Positions 42,578 to 52,531 of a DNA stretch of 64,000 bases are shown here, piece by piece (the first letter of the stretch is position 1; each line of letters opens with the position of its first letter). The position numbers and the translations under genes are program-made. The stretch is taken from contig NZ_JAKUHT010000011.1 of NCBI RefSeq assembly GCF_022436705.1, forward strand, positions 62,001 through 126,000, written 5' to 3'. Under the pieces are notes generated by a model. The model had not been told where the DNA came from. It saw only the letters and a list, made by a program, of their open reading frames with translations, and did not search any database. Source of the stretch: Nocardioides sp. CFH 31398. GTDB lineage: Bacteria; Actinomycetota; Actinomycetes; Propionibacteriales; Nocardioidaceae.

Positions 42578-44290
42578 GTGACCGTGGGCCCCTGGCCGTT
42601 GTCGGAGAGCGGGACCGGCGTGCTGGAGAAGGCAGCCACCGGCATCGAGGGCTTCGACGACATCACGTTCGGCGGTCTGCCGCGCGCTCGCGCGACGATC
42701 GTCACCGGGGCCGCCGGGTCCGGCAAGTCCATGTTCGGCGTCGAGTTCCTCGCCCAGGGAGCGCGTGCCTACGGGGAGCCGGGCGTGCTGCTGAGCTTCG
42801 AGGAGACCGCCGACGAGCTGGTCGCGAACGCCGCGTCGATCGGCGTGGACCTCCGCGCCATGGCCGACGAGGGCACTCTCGTGGTCGACTCCGCCGCCGG
42901 CGACCTGGACGACCTCGTGCAGAGCGGGGCCTTCGACCTCGAGGGGCTGCTGCTCCGCCTCGCGGCCGCGATCGACGCGGTCGGGGCGCGTCGTGTCGTG
43001 CTGGACACCGTCGAGACCCTGTTCTCGACCCTCCCCGACGAGACCACGGTCCGGCGAGAGTTCGCCCGGCTGCTGCGGTGGTTGAAGGAGCGCGACCTCA
43101 CGGTGGTGGTCACGGCAGAGCGCGGGCAGCAGGGCCGCCTGACCCGCCACGGGATCGAGGAGTACGTCTCCGACTGCGTGGTCGTCCTCGACCACCGCGT
43201 GGAGGACGAGGTCGCGACCCGCCGCATGCGGGTGGCCAAGTACCGGGGCTCGCCCCACGGCACCAACGAGTTCCCCTTCCTCATCAGCGGTCGTGGTCTC
43301 GTCGTGATGCCGCTGCACCACGACGAGCTGACGGAGGTCAGCGAGGAGCGGGTCAGCCTCGGCATCCCGGAGCTCGACACCATGGTGGGCGGCGGGGTCT
43401 TCCGTGGCTCGACCATCATGATCAGCGGGTCCGCGGGCACCGGGAAGACCAGCATCGCGGCGTGCGCGGCCGACGCGGCCTGCCGCCGGGGCGAGAAGGC
43501 TCTCTTCCTCTCCTTCGAGGAGCCGTCGGGCCAGGTGGTGCGGAACATGCGCTCCATCGGGCTCGACCTCCAGCACTGGATCGACAAGGGCCTGCTCGTG
43601 GTGCAGCACATGCGCCCGGCCATCACCGGGCTGGAGGCGCACCTGGCGTCCCTGCACATGATCCTCGACGAGCACCCGGCCGAGGTGGTCGTCCTCGACG
43701 CGGTGGCCAGCCTGAGCCGGGGCGTGGCGTCGTACGCCAGCGCCTCCGCCGTCGCGCGGGACATCGCGATGCTGCGCCTGCGGGGCGCGACCACGGTCCT
43801 CACCGCGCTCGCCGGCACCCACGACGACCCCCACACCGACGTCTCGGCGTCGTCGCTGGTCGACGCATGGCTGCTGGTCCGCAACGTCGAGAACGACGGC
43901 GAGCGCAACCGCCTCCTGATGACCATCAAGAACCGAGGCTCGTTCCACTCCAACCAGGTGCGCGAGTTCCTGCTGACCGACGACGGCCCGCGGCTGGTCG
44001 ACGTCTTCGTCGGACCGGACGGCGTGCTCACCGGGTCCGCCCGGGAGCAGCAGGAGGCGCGCGACGCGAGCACCGAGGACGCGCGGCGCAGGGACCAGGA
44101 ACGGCGGAGGGCCTCGATCGAGCGACGCCGCGAGGAGGTCGAGGCACAGATCGCGACCCTGCGGCGTCAGCTCGAGGACGAGCTGGCCGACTTCGCGGAC
44201 GTGGACGACTCCGCGGCCGACGAGGCCGCCGACCGTGCGGCGGAGCGCGCGGACTCCGCTGCCCGTCGCGTGGGTGGTGGCGGGCCGTGA
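42578..44290 (+). CDS. kaiC: KaiC-type double-domain ATPase
   Basis: 570-aa RecA-like ATPase with two KaiC domains. CI (20-245): Walker A GAAGSGKS (44-51), catalytic Glu75-Glu76 in SFEETADEL, SIDSV-like VLDTVETLFS, ERGQQGRLTRHGIEEYVSD. CII (255-480): Walker A GSAGTGKT (284-291), Glu314-Glu315 in SFEEPSGQV, LDAVASLSRGV. Aligning SSLVDAWLLVRNVE with cyanobacterial STITDTIILLQYVE places Thr420, Ser425 and Ser426 on KaiC T426, S431 and T432, so autophosphorylation is plausible. Residues 488-570 are a charged Arg/Glu/Asp helix replacing the KaiA-binding tail. GTG chosen by GGAGGA five bases upstream. First of four overlapping genes. Confidence 0.93.
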   Translation: MTVGPWPLSESGTGVLEKAATGIEGFDDITFGGLPRARATIVTGAAGSGKSMFGVEFLAQGARAYGEPGVLLSFEETADELVANAASIGVDLRAMADEGTLVVDSAAGDLDDLVQSGAFDLEGLLLRLAAAIDAVGARRVVLDTVETLFSTLPDETTVRREFARLLRWLKERDLTVVVTAERGQQGRLTRHGIEEYVSDCVVVLDHRVEDEVATRRMRVAKYRGSPHGTNEFPFLISGRGLVVMPLHHDELTEVSEERVSLGIPELDTMVGGGVFRGSTIMISGSAGTGKTSIAACAADAACRRGEKALFLSFEEPSGQVVRNMRSIGLDLQHWIDKGLLVVQHMRPAITGLEAHLASLHMILDEHPAEVVVLDAVASLSRGVASYASASAVARDIAMLRLRGATTVLTALAGTHDDPHTDVSASSLVDAWLLVRNVENDGERNRLLMTIKNRGSFHSNQVREFLLTDDGPRLVDVFVGPDGVLTGSAREQQEARDASTEDARRRDQERRRASIERRREEVEAQIATLRRQLEDELADFADVDDSAADEAADRAAERADSAARRVGGGGP

Positions 44291-44616
44291 CGACCAGCCC
44301 CGTCGCCGCCGACCTGGCGGACGCGTCCTTCCACCTCCGTCTCTACGTGGCCGGCCAGACGCCACGCTCCGCACTGGCGCAGGCGAACCTGTACGCGCTG
44401 TGCGAGGCCCGGTTGCCGGGCCGCCACCACATCGAGATCGTCGACCTGATGGACGAGCCGGCGCGGGCGCGCACGGACGGCGTGATCGCCGTCCCGACCC
44501 TGATCCGCGTCAGCCCCACCCCAGTACGTCGGGTGGTCGGGGACCTCTCGGACACCGCTCGCCTGCTCGCCGGGCTCGAGCTCGGGCCGCTCGCCACCGA
44601 GGGAGCGGCCTCGTGA
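44287..44616 (+). CDS. kaiB: KaiB-type thioredoxin-fold protein
   Basis: 109 aa. FHLRLYVAGQTPRSALAQANL, then VPTLIRVSPTPVRRVVGDLSD and LLAGLEL follow cyanobacterial KaiB closely, including the Pro-Thr-Leu and Pro-x-Pro-Val-Arg-Arg-x2-Gly-Asp-Leu-Ser core. KaiB binds the CI ring of phosphorylated KaiC after switching fold. The GTG overlaps the kaiC stop (GTGA), and the end overlaps the next gene in the same way, so the stoichiometry is probably coupled. Confidence 0.94.
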   Translation: MTTSPVAADLADASFHLRLYVAGQTPRSALAQANLYALCEARLPGRHHIEIVDLMDEPARARTDGVIAVPTLIRVSPTPVRRVVGDLSDTARLLAGLELGPLATEGAAS

Positions 44617-45398
44617 GCGGCCCCGACGGCCCCGACGGCCCCGACGGCCTCGCCGGCGAGGCGGAGGTGGACGAGCTGCGGCGCCGGCTCGCGGAGCTGG
44701 AGGAGGCGCTGCGAGCCCTCGCCGACGGGGAGGCCGACAGCCTCGTGGTCGGGGCGCCCGGCGCCGAGCGGGTCGTCTCCGTGTCCGGCACCGACCTGCC
44801 CTACCGGGTCATGGTGGAGCGACTCGGTGACGGCGCTGCCACGCTCTCCCGTGACGGCACCGTCCTGGTGGCCAACCAGCCGTTCGCCCGCCTCCTCGGG
44901 GTCGACGCCACCTCCTTGCGGGGGTGGCCGCTGACCGCGTTCGTGGTGGCCGACCACATGCCGTCCGTCCTGGACCTGCTCGACGTCGCGGTGGGGGACA
45001 CCAGGCGCGCCGAGGTGACCCTGCGGATCGGGCAGCACACCAACCAGGTGCTGCTCTCCACGACCGCGGTCCGGGCCGCCCAGGAGACGATCGTGTGCTG
45101 CGCGGTCGCGGACGTGACCGAGCACCGGCGACTGGTCGCCCAGCTGGAGCAGGAGCGCGCGCGTGCCCAGCAGCGCGACGACCGCATGCGGACCGCGCTG
45201 GAGGTCAACGACACCATCGTCCAGGGCCTCGTCACCGCCGAGATGACCCTGGACCTCGGGCAGCAGGCCCGGGCCCGCCAGATCCTGGCGGCGACCTCGG
45301 TCCGGGCCCGCGAGCTCATCGGCGAGCTGACCGGCGACGTCACCGCCGGCTCATTGCGGCGCGGCGCGCCGGCCCGGATCGAGGAGGACACCCCGTGA
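44613..45398 (+). CDS. PAS-domain signalling protein with degenerate kinase helix
   Basis: 261 aa. An acidic (Gly-Pro-Asp)n start and a coiled coil (15-40), a PAS domain (about 60-165: VMVERLGDGAATLSRDGTVLVANQPFARLLGVDA, CCAVADVTEHRRL), a second coiled coil (170-192) and a helical hairpin ALEVNDTIVQGLVTAEMTLD. The hairpin resembles the HisKA_3 dimerisation helix, but Asn199 stands where the phosphorylated His would be, and no ATPase domain follows. So it is likely a sensor or scaffold, not a kinase. Its GTG overlaps the kaiB stop; its stop overlaps the receiver gene. Confidence 0.85.
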   Translation: MSGPDGPDGPDGLAGEAEVDELRRRLAELEEALRALADGEADSLVVGAPGAERVVSVSGTDLPYRVMVERLGDGAATLSRDGTVLVANQPFARLLGVDATSLRGWPLTAFVVADHMPSVLDLLDVAVGDTRRAEVTLRIGQHTNQVLLSTTAVRAAQETIVCCAVADVTEHRRLVAQLEQERARAQQRDDRMRTALEVNDTIVQGLVTAEMTLDLGQQARARQILAATSVRARELIGELTGDVTAGSLRRGAPARIEEDTP

Positions 45399-45778
45399 GC
45401 TGCCGAGTGGTGGTCGTCGACGACGCCGCCGACCTGCGCGAGATGCTGACCATGGTGCTGGACCTGCGGGGTGGCGGCGACTTCGAGGTCGTCGGCGAGG
45501 CCGGGGACGGACAGCAGGCGGTCTCCGTGGTCGAGGAGACCCAGCCCGACCTGGTGCTGATGGACATCGCGATGCCCGTCATGGACGGGCTCGAGGCGGT
45601 GCCGCTCGTGCGCCGGGTGTCGCCGGACTCGACGGTGGTGATGCTGTCGGGGTTCCCCGCCCGCACCGCCGAGGCCGGGGCGCTGGAGGCCGGCGCCCAC
45701 GCCTACCTGGAGAAGGGCGGCAGGCTCGCGGCGACGCTGGTCCCGTCGCTGCACGACATCCTCAGCAGCCAGACCTAG
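45395..45778 (+). CDS. Single-domain response regulator (CheY-like)
   Basis: 127 aa, receiver domain only. Acidic pocket Asp9-Asp10, phosphoacceptor Asp57 in LVLMDIAMPVMDG, Ser85 in MLSG and Lys107 in AYLEKGG are all present, so phosphorylation is feasible. There is no DNA-binding output domain; the effect must be through protein contacts, perhaps with the KaiC/KaiB/PAS proteins encoded with it. GTG overlaps the PAS gene stop; a terminator follows. Confidence 0.93.
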   Translation: MSCRVVVVDDAADLREMLTMVLDLRGGGDFEVVGEAGDGQQAVSVVEETQPDLVLMDIAMPVMDGLEAVPLVRRVSPDSTVVMLSGFPARTAEAGALEAGAHAYLEKGGRLAATLVPSLHDILSSQT

Positions 45779-45810
45779 CCGCCGCCGCCGACGCGCGGCC
45801 GAGAGGGAGC

Positions 45811-45847
45811 GGCGCCCGGCCGGAGGGGGGAGAACCGGCCGGACGCC
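45811..45847 (+). terminator. Terminator of the Kai-type operon
   Basis: ggcgcccggccgg against ccggccggacgcc (one mismatch), loop of eleven bases rich in G/A, 32 bases after the receiver gene stop. Confidence 0.6.
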
Positions 45848-45983
45848 GGGACCGTGGAGGACCCGATTGACCTCTGGACCCAGACGTTAACAGCCCACAT
45901 ACCTCCTCGCGCAAGTGTTGTGACAAAGTGCCCGGAGCCTGGAGGGCTTACACTGTCAGTCCTCGGGGGAGGAGGGTGTGCCG

Positions 45984-46727
45984 ATGCACCGGTGGCTGGG
46001 GAGCCGGGCACGCTCGGCCGTCTTCGCCCCGATCGGGGACCTGGGACGGGCGGCGGGCGTCGAGCGACGCCTCGACGAGGCCATCCGCTCGGGCGTCCTG
46101 CACGACGGCGAGCGGCTGCCGAGCGAGGCCGAGCTCGCCAACCTGTTCGGGGTCGCCGTCGTCACGGCGCGCGAGGCGCTGGTGGGACTGCGCTCCAACG
46201 GACTCATCACCACCGTCCGTGGTCGAGGCGGAGGATCGTTCGTGCGCGGCCCGGTCGGCCCCGACGAGACCGAGCTGCGAGCCTGGCTGGCGTCCATGTC
46301 GCGGGTCGACCTGGCCGACCGGGGTGTCCACTACTCCGTCGTGATGACCGGGTGCGCGGAGCTCGCCGCCGAGAGGGCCACGCCGGACGACGTCGCCGAC
46401 CTTCGCGGTCTGCTGGCCGGGCTCGGCTCGGATGCCGTGTCCGTCGTCCGGCAGGCCGACACCGAGCTGCACCTGGCGCTCGCCGCGCTCACCCGTTCCG
46501 CGCGTCTGTCGAGGGAGGTCATGTCGCTCGAGATCGACTTCGGGCTGCTCCTGCGGCTGCCGCTCGTCACACCGGACAGCCGTCGACGCCTGGTGGACGA
46601 CGCCGTCGCCGTGGTGGACGCGGTCGAGCAGCGCGATCCCGACACCGCTCGTGACGTCATGCGCCTGCGGGTGCGCCGTGCCCTGGGCGACGTGGCCGAG
46701 CTGCGGACCGAGGTGTCCCGGCCGTGA
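45984..46727 (+). CDS. GntR/FadR-family regulator
   Basis: 247 aa. N-terminal winged helix: RRLDEAIRSGVLHDGERLPSEAELANLFGVAVVTAREALVGLRSNGLITTVRGRGGGSFV; C-terminal FCD helical ligand domain from about residue 95 with an Asp and His (TELHLALAALTRSARL) that usually hold a metal. ATG 45984 fits the AGGAGG at 45970-45975 better than GTG 45978. The stop overlaps the start of a PDC/Cache sensor gene. Upstream TACACT (45949-45954) may be its -10. Confidence 0.9.
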   Translation: MHRWLGSRARSAVFAPIGDLGRAAGVERRLDEAIRSGVLHDGERLPSEAELANLFGVAVVTAREALVGLRSNGLITTVRGRGGGSFVRGPVGPDETELRAWLASMSRVDLADRGVHYSVVMTGCAELAAERATPDDVADLRGLLAGLGSDAVSVVRQADTELHLALAALTRSARLSREVMSLEIDFGLLLRLPLVTPDSRRRLVDDAVAVVDAVEQRDPDTARDVMRLRVRRALGDVAELRTEVSRP

Positions 46728-47446
46728 CCAGCGACCAGGCGACCCGCCGCACCACGGACCCGCTCGACACCTGCGTGACAGCCGCGGAGGAGTTCCTCCT
46801 CGGGGTGGGCGCGGCGGTCGGGGGCATGGCCGCCGAGGTCGCGAGGCGCATGGGGGAGGACGGCCCCACGGGGACCACCCGCGTGGTGACCCCGGCCGGG
46901 ACGTCCGCGCTCGTGCGCCCCCTGGCCGAATCGGTGCTCGGCGACCCCCGCGTGCTCGGGGCCGGGTTCGTCGGCGACCCCGACGCCCTCGGAGGAGTCC
47001 CGCTCCTCGCCTGGTGGCAGGGCGAGCACCGCACGCCCGTGACCCAGCCGGTCACGCTCGGCCGCGACGCCGACTACCGCAGCAAGGAGTGGTTCCGCGC
47101 GACGATGACGGAGGGCGGGCTGCACGTCACGGGCCCCTACCTCGACTACGTCTGCAGCGACGAGTTCGTGCTGACCCTCACCACCCCCGTCGTCGGCACG
47201 GAGGGCACCGTGTGGGGCCTGGCCGGCGCCGACGTGCTCGCGGAGACGGTCGAGCGCGTCCTGGCCCCGGCCTTCGTCGCCGCGGGCGCGCTGCTGCTGA
47301 ACCGTCACGACCAGGTCGTGGTCGCCGGCGCCGGACGGGCCTTCGCCGGCGACCGGCTGACCGACGACCGCTTCGACCTCCGTCGCGAGTGCCGGGGCCT
47401 GCCCCTCGTGGTGGCAGGCCGAAGCACCGACGACACCGCACACTGA
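46724..47446 (+). CDS. Soluble PDC/Cache sensor-domain protein
   Basis: 240 aa without membrane helices. The pattern DYRSKEWFRATMTEGGLHVTGPYLDYVCSDEFVLTLTTPVVGTEG and VWGLAGADVLAETVERVL is that of the extracellular Cache/PDC sensor domains of receptors, here as a cytoplasmic stand-alone protein. Coupled by a GTGA overlap to the GntR-family regulator, with which it probably shares the ligand or pathway. Ligand likely a small carboxylate or amino acid, by family. Confidence 0.78.
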   Translation: MTSDQATRRTTDPLDTCVTAAEEFLLGVGAAVGGMAAEVARRMGEDGPTGTTRVVTPAGTSALVRPLAESVLGDPRVLGAGFVGDPDALGGVPLLAWWQGEHRTPVTQPVTLGRDADYRSKEWFRATMTEGGLHVTGPYLDYVCSDEFVLTLTTPVVGTEGTVWGLAGADVLAETVERVLAPAFVAAGALLLNRHDQVVVAGAGRAFAGDRLTDDRFDLRRECRGLPLVVAGRSTDDTAH

Positions 47447-47462
47447 CGGGGGTCGACGGGTC

Positions 47463-47468
47463 TAGGTT
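47463..47468 (+). promoter_or_regulatory. Leaderless -10 element of the UvrA-like gene
   Basis: TAGGTT ends six bases before ATG 47475. Confidence 0.55.
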
Positions 47469-47474
47469 GTCGCT

Positions 47475-49841
<2,367 letters not shown>

Positions 49842-49967
49842 TCCTCGCACCGCTCCGGTCGCGGTCGGGCGGGTCGCAACGCACGGAGGTCTGCCCGGTG
49901 CGGTCCCCGGGGCAGCGGCCCGGCGAGGCTCGACCGGCGGCGGTGCCGTCGACGTCCGGCGCGGGGG

Positions 49968-50435
49968 TCAGCCGTTCCGCGACTCGATGTCGCGCTCGCA
50001 CCCCGCGGCGCCGTACCGCTCCCACTGGCCGTCCGTGCAGCCGGCGGGCAGGGCCCGGACGGCGAGGAGCAGCAGCGCGGGCAGCACGAGCACGAGGAGC
50101 ATGCCCAGCTCCACGCCCCGACGACCACGGCGACGGAACCAGGACGCGAGCACGCCGAGGGCGGCGGCGGGCGCGGTGAACAGGATGCCGACGACGAGCC
50201 AGTCGCGAGGAGCGGGGCCGTCGGGCCCGTCGGTGCAGAGCACCCTGCCGCGCCAGGACGCCGGCGCGATCATCGTGCCCTCGCTGACGTCGGGGCCGCA
50301 CATGAAGGCGCCCGAGAGCACGGCGGAGCCCAGGACCGCGGCGGCCACCAGCGTCGCGAGGACGGAGGCGGCCACCGCGAGCAGCACGACACCGACGTGG
50401 ACCAGCCACGACGGGCGGGCGCGGGTCGTGGCCAT
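49968..50435 (-). CDS. Hypothetical membrane protein
   Basis: 155 aa, three to four membrane helices (residues 10-40, 80-95, 110-128) and loops with Cys residues (MCGPDVSEG, RVLCTDGPDG, GCTDGQWERYGAAGCERD) that could form disulfides outside. No recognised family. ATG 50435 was chosen since the helix starts soon after. It stands alone between the UvrA-like gene and the aminotransferase gene; 49842-49967 shows nothing definite. Confidence 0.6.
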   Translation of the reverse strand: MATTRARPSWLVHVGVVLLAVAASVLATLVAAAVLGSAVLSGAFMCGPDVSEGTMIAPASWRGRVLCTDGPDGPAPRDWLVVGILFTAPAAALGVLASWFRRRGRRGVELGMLLVLVLPALLLLAVRALPAGCTDGQWERYGAAGCERDIESRNG

Positions 50436-50476
50436 GCGGCGGAGGGTGCCCGCCCCGGGCCACGCCGAAACGAGCG

Positions 50477-51376
50477 TCAGGCGACGACGGTGCCCTCGAC
50501 GGCGGTCCGCTCGGCGTACGCCGCGTCGAGGCGGCGGGTCGTCGCGCCCGGGCGGCCGTCGCCGATGGTGCGGCCGTCGACGGCGACGACGGGTGTGAGG
50601 CCGCCCATGGTGCCGGTCACGAGGACCTCGTCGGCGGCGTACACCTGGGTGAGCGAGAAGTCGCCGACCTCGACGGGGACGCCCTGGGCGGCGCAGATCT
50701 CCAGGACGGTCTCGCGGGTGATGCCCTCGGGGCACGCGCGCGTCGTCGAGGTGCGGACGACGCCGTCACGGACGTGGAAGACGTGGGTCGCGTTCGTCTC
50801 GGCGACGAAGCCGGCGTCGTCGAGCATCAGCGCGTCGTCCGCGCCGGCGACGTTGGCCTCGACCTTCGCCAGGATCGACGTCAGCAGGTTGTTGTGGTGG
50901 ATCTTCGGGTCGAGCGAGTCCGGGCGGTGGCGGCGCACCGACGACGTCACGAGCGTGATGCCGGAGTCGTCGTAGACCGGCGCCTTGTGCTCGGCCAGGA
51001 CGATCAGGGTCGGGCCCCGCTGGTTCAACCGGGGGTCCATCCCGGAGGTGATCTTCACGCCCCGGGTCAGGGTCAGCCGGATGTGGACGCCGTCGGTCAT
51101 GCCGTTCGCGGCCAGCACGGCGCGGATCCGCTCCGTCACGTGCTCCGGCGAGGGGATCTCGGTGAAGGCCAGCGCCTGCGCGGACCGCTTCAGGCGGTCC
51201 AGGTGCTCGTCGAGCTTGAAGATTCGGCCCCCGTGGACCCGCAAGCCCTCCCACACGGCGTCCCCACCCTGCACGACCGAGTCGAAGGGGCTGATCCCTG
51301 CGGCGTCGCGGTGGACGACGGTGTCGTCGATGCCGACGAGCAGGTCGTCGTTGCGGGGGTCGTAGGTCTGCAGCAT
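50477..51376 (-). CDS. Class IV aminotransferase
   Basis: 299 aa, PLP fold-type IV (branched-chain aminotransferase / D-amino acid transaminase / ADC lyase). GGDAVWEGLRVHGGRIFKLDEHLDRL, the catalytic Lys in DPKIHHNNLLTSILAK and the pyridine-contacting Glu in AGFVAETNATHVFHV are visible, and GTMGGLTPVVAVDGRTIGDG near the end binds phosphate. ATG overlaps the stop of the sulfotransferase-like gene, so the two proteins are made together. Amino donor unknown. Confidence 0.9.
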   Translation of the reverse strand: MLQTYDPRNDDLLVGIDDTVVHRDAAGISPFDSVVQGGDAVWEGLRVHGGRIFKLDEHLDRLKRSAQALAFTEIPSPEHVTERIRAVLAANGMTDGVHIRLTLTRGVKITSGMDPRLNQRGPTLIVLAEHKAPVYDDSGITLVTSSVRRHRPDSLDPKIHHNNLLTSILAKVEANVAGADDALMLDDAGFVAETNATHVFHVRDGVVRTSTTRACPEGITRETVLEICAAQGVPVEVGDFSLTQVYAADEVLVTGTMGGLTPVVAVDGRTIGDGRPGATTRRLDAAYAERTAVEGTVVA

Positions 51377-52113
51377 CAGGCGGGCTCCTGCGAGGGGTCG
51401 GAAGGGCGGAGGCGGTACGGCGCGAGCGCGTCGTAGTAGGGCCGGCACCGCTCGAGGAGCGGCTCGAGGCGCGTGGGCAGCGGGTCGGCGGAGCCGGGCG
51501 AGGAGCGGCCGAAGCCGGTGGAGGCCTCGACGCCGGCGTACCAGTGCGGGGCCCAGACGCCGTCGGAGTCGCGGGGCCCGGCCGGCCAGGCGAGCATGGC
51601 GGGGTCGAACCCGATCCCCAGCGCGGCGCAGAGCGCGCGCAGCGCGGCCTCGGGGTCCGCGAGCACGTCGGCGGCGTCGAGGACCGGCCCGCCGAAGGTC
51701 TCGAACAGCTCGACCTGCTGGGGCAACCCGAGGTCCGAGAGGGTCGGCTCCTCCCGCACCTTGGCGTACGACGTGAGCACGCGCTCGGGGTCGCGCACCA
51801 GGAACGCGTGCACGAGGCCGCCGAGAGCGGCGCGGTCGACGCCGTCCAGCAAGTGGTGGGTCATGTGCTTCTGGTACTGCAGCGGGGTGGCGACCGGTCC
51901 GCGCGCGAGCTCGGTCAGCACGACGGCGGGGTCGGTCGACTGGCTGGCGAGGACGTCGTCTCGCCCGGGGTGGTCGAGCCCGGTGGCGGCGAGGTACGCG
52001 GCGTACAGCGGCTCGTCGACCACGGAGCAGTCGGCCCGGTTCTCGAAGCTCCGCATCATCGCCGTCGAGAGGTTGCGCGGCCCCGACCACATCGCGATCC
52101 GTCGTGCGTCCAC
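51376..52113 (-). CDS. Sulfotransferase-like protein
   Basis: 245 aa. RIAMWSGPRNLSTAMMRSFENRADCSVVDEPLYAAYL is the P-loop-like sulfotransferase start of a bacterial family often found with class IV aminotransferases; LVHAFLVRDPERVLTSYAK is the second nucleotide region. GTG 52113 follows GGAGGAG. The linked pair may work on the same small molecule; product unknown. Not closely related to the sulfotransferase at 965-1861. Confidence 0.82.
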   Translation of the reverse strand: MDARRIAMWSGPRNLSTAMMRSFENRADCSVVDEPLYAAYLAATGLDHPGRDDVLASQSTDPAVVLTELARGPVATPLQYQKHMTHHLLDGVDRAALGGLVHAFLVRDPERVLTSYAKVREEPTLSDLGLPQQVELFETFGGPVLDAADVLADPEAALRALCAALGIGFDPAMLAWPAGPRDSDGVWAPHWYAGVEASTGFGRSSPGSADPLPTRLEPLLERCRPYYDALAPYRLRPSDPSQEPA

Positions 52114-52190
52114 CGGCTGCTCCTCCCTCCGACGCACACACCCTGGCAGACCCGGTCGGGCGGCGGGGTTGCGCCTCAACGTGTCAGTGG

Positions 52191-52196
52191 TAACTT
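52191..52196 (+). promoter_or_regulatory. -10 element of the ArsR operon
   Basis: TAACTT ends eight bases before GTG 52205, consistent with a leaderless or nearly leaderless start there. Confidence 0.45.
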
Positions 52197-52204
52197 ACGT
52201 GTTC

Positions 52205-52531
52205 GTGACGACTGACGGATCGGCGGCCTGGGACCTGCTGGGCGACGCCAGCCGTCGCAGCATCGTCGAGCGGCTCGCCGCCGGCGAGAGCACCGTGGGC
52301 GAGCTCGCGGCCGCCATGCCGATCACCCGGCCCGCGGTGAGCCAGCACCTGCGCGTCCTCAAGGACGCCGGGATCGTGCGCGACCGGCAGGTCGGTCGGA
52401 CGAACGTGTACAGCCTCGACGCCCACCGGCTCGCGGCGTACCGCCGACAGCTCGACGACTTCTGGACGACGGCACTGGGCCGGCTCGCGACGACGGAGGT
52501 CGCCACCGACGAGGAGGAACGAGGCCGATGA
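52205..52531 (+). CDS. ArsR-family transcriptional regulator
   Basis: 108 aa winged helix: AWDLLGDASRRSIVERLAAGESTVGELAAAMPITRPAVSQHLRVLKDAGIVRDRQVGRTNVYSLD. No metal-binding Cys pair. Coupled to an SRPBCC gene (ATGA overlap), the common ArsR-SRPBCC pairing in which the regulator controls the lipocalin-like partner. GTG 52199 is an alternative start two codons upstream. Confidence 0.92.
   Translation: MTTDGSAAWDLLGDASRRSIVERLAAGESTVGELAAAMPITRPAVSQHLRVLKDAGIVRDRQVGRTNVYSLDAHRLAAYRRQLDDFWTTALGRLATTEVATDEEERGR

Noticed and set aside
45918..45926. ttgtgacaa as a regulator site before the GntR gene
   Set aside because: Only 4-bp arms; too weak to claim as an operator.
46924..46934. gccgaatcggt, resembling half of the 20-bp palindrome
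   Set aside because: Only one arm-like stretch is present inside the PDC-sensor gene; chance similarity.
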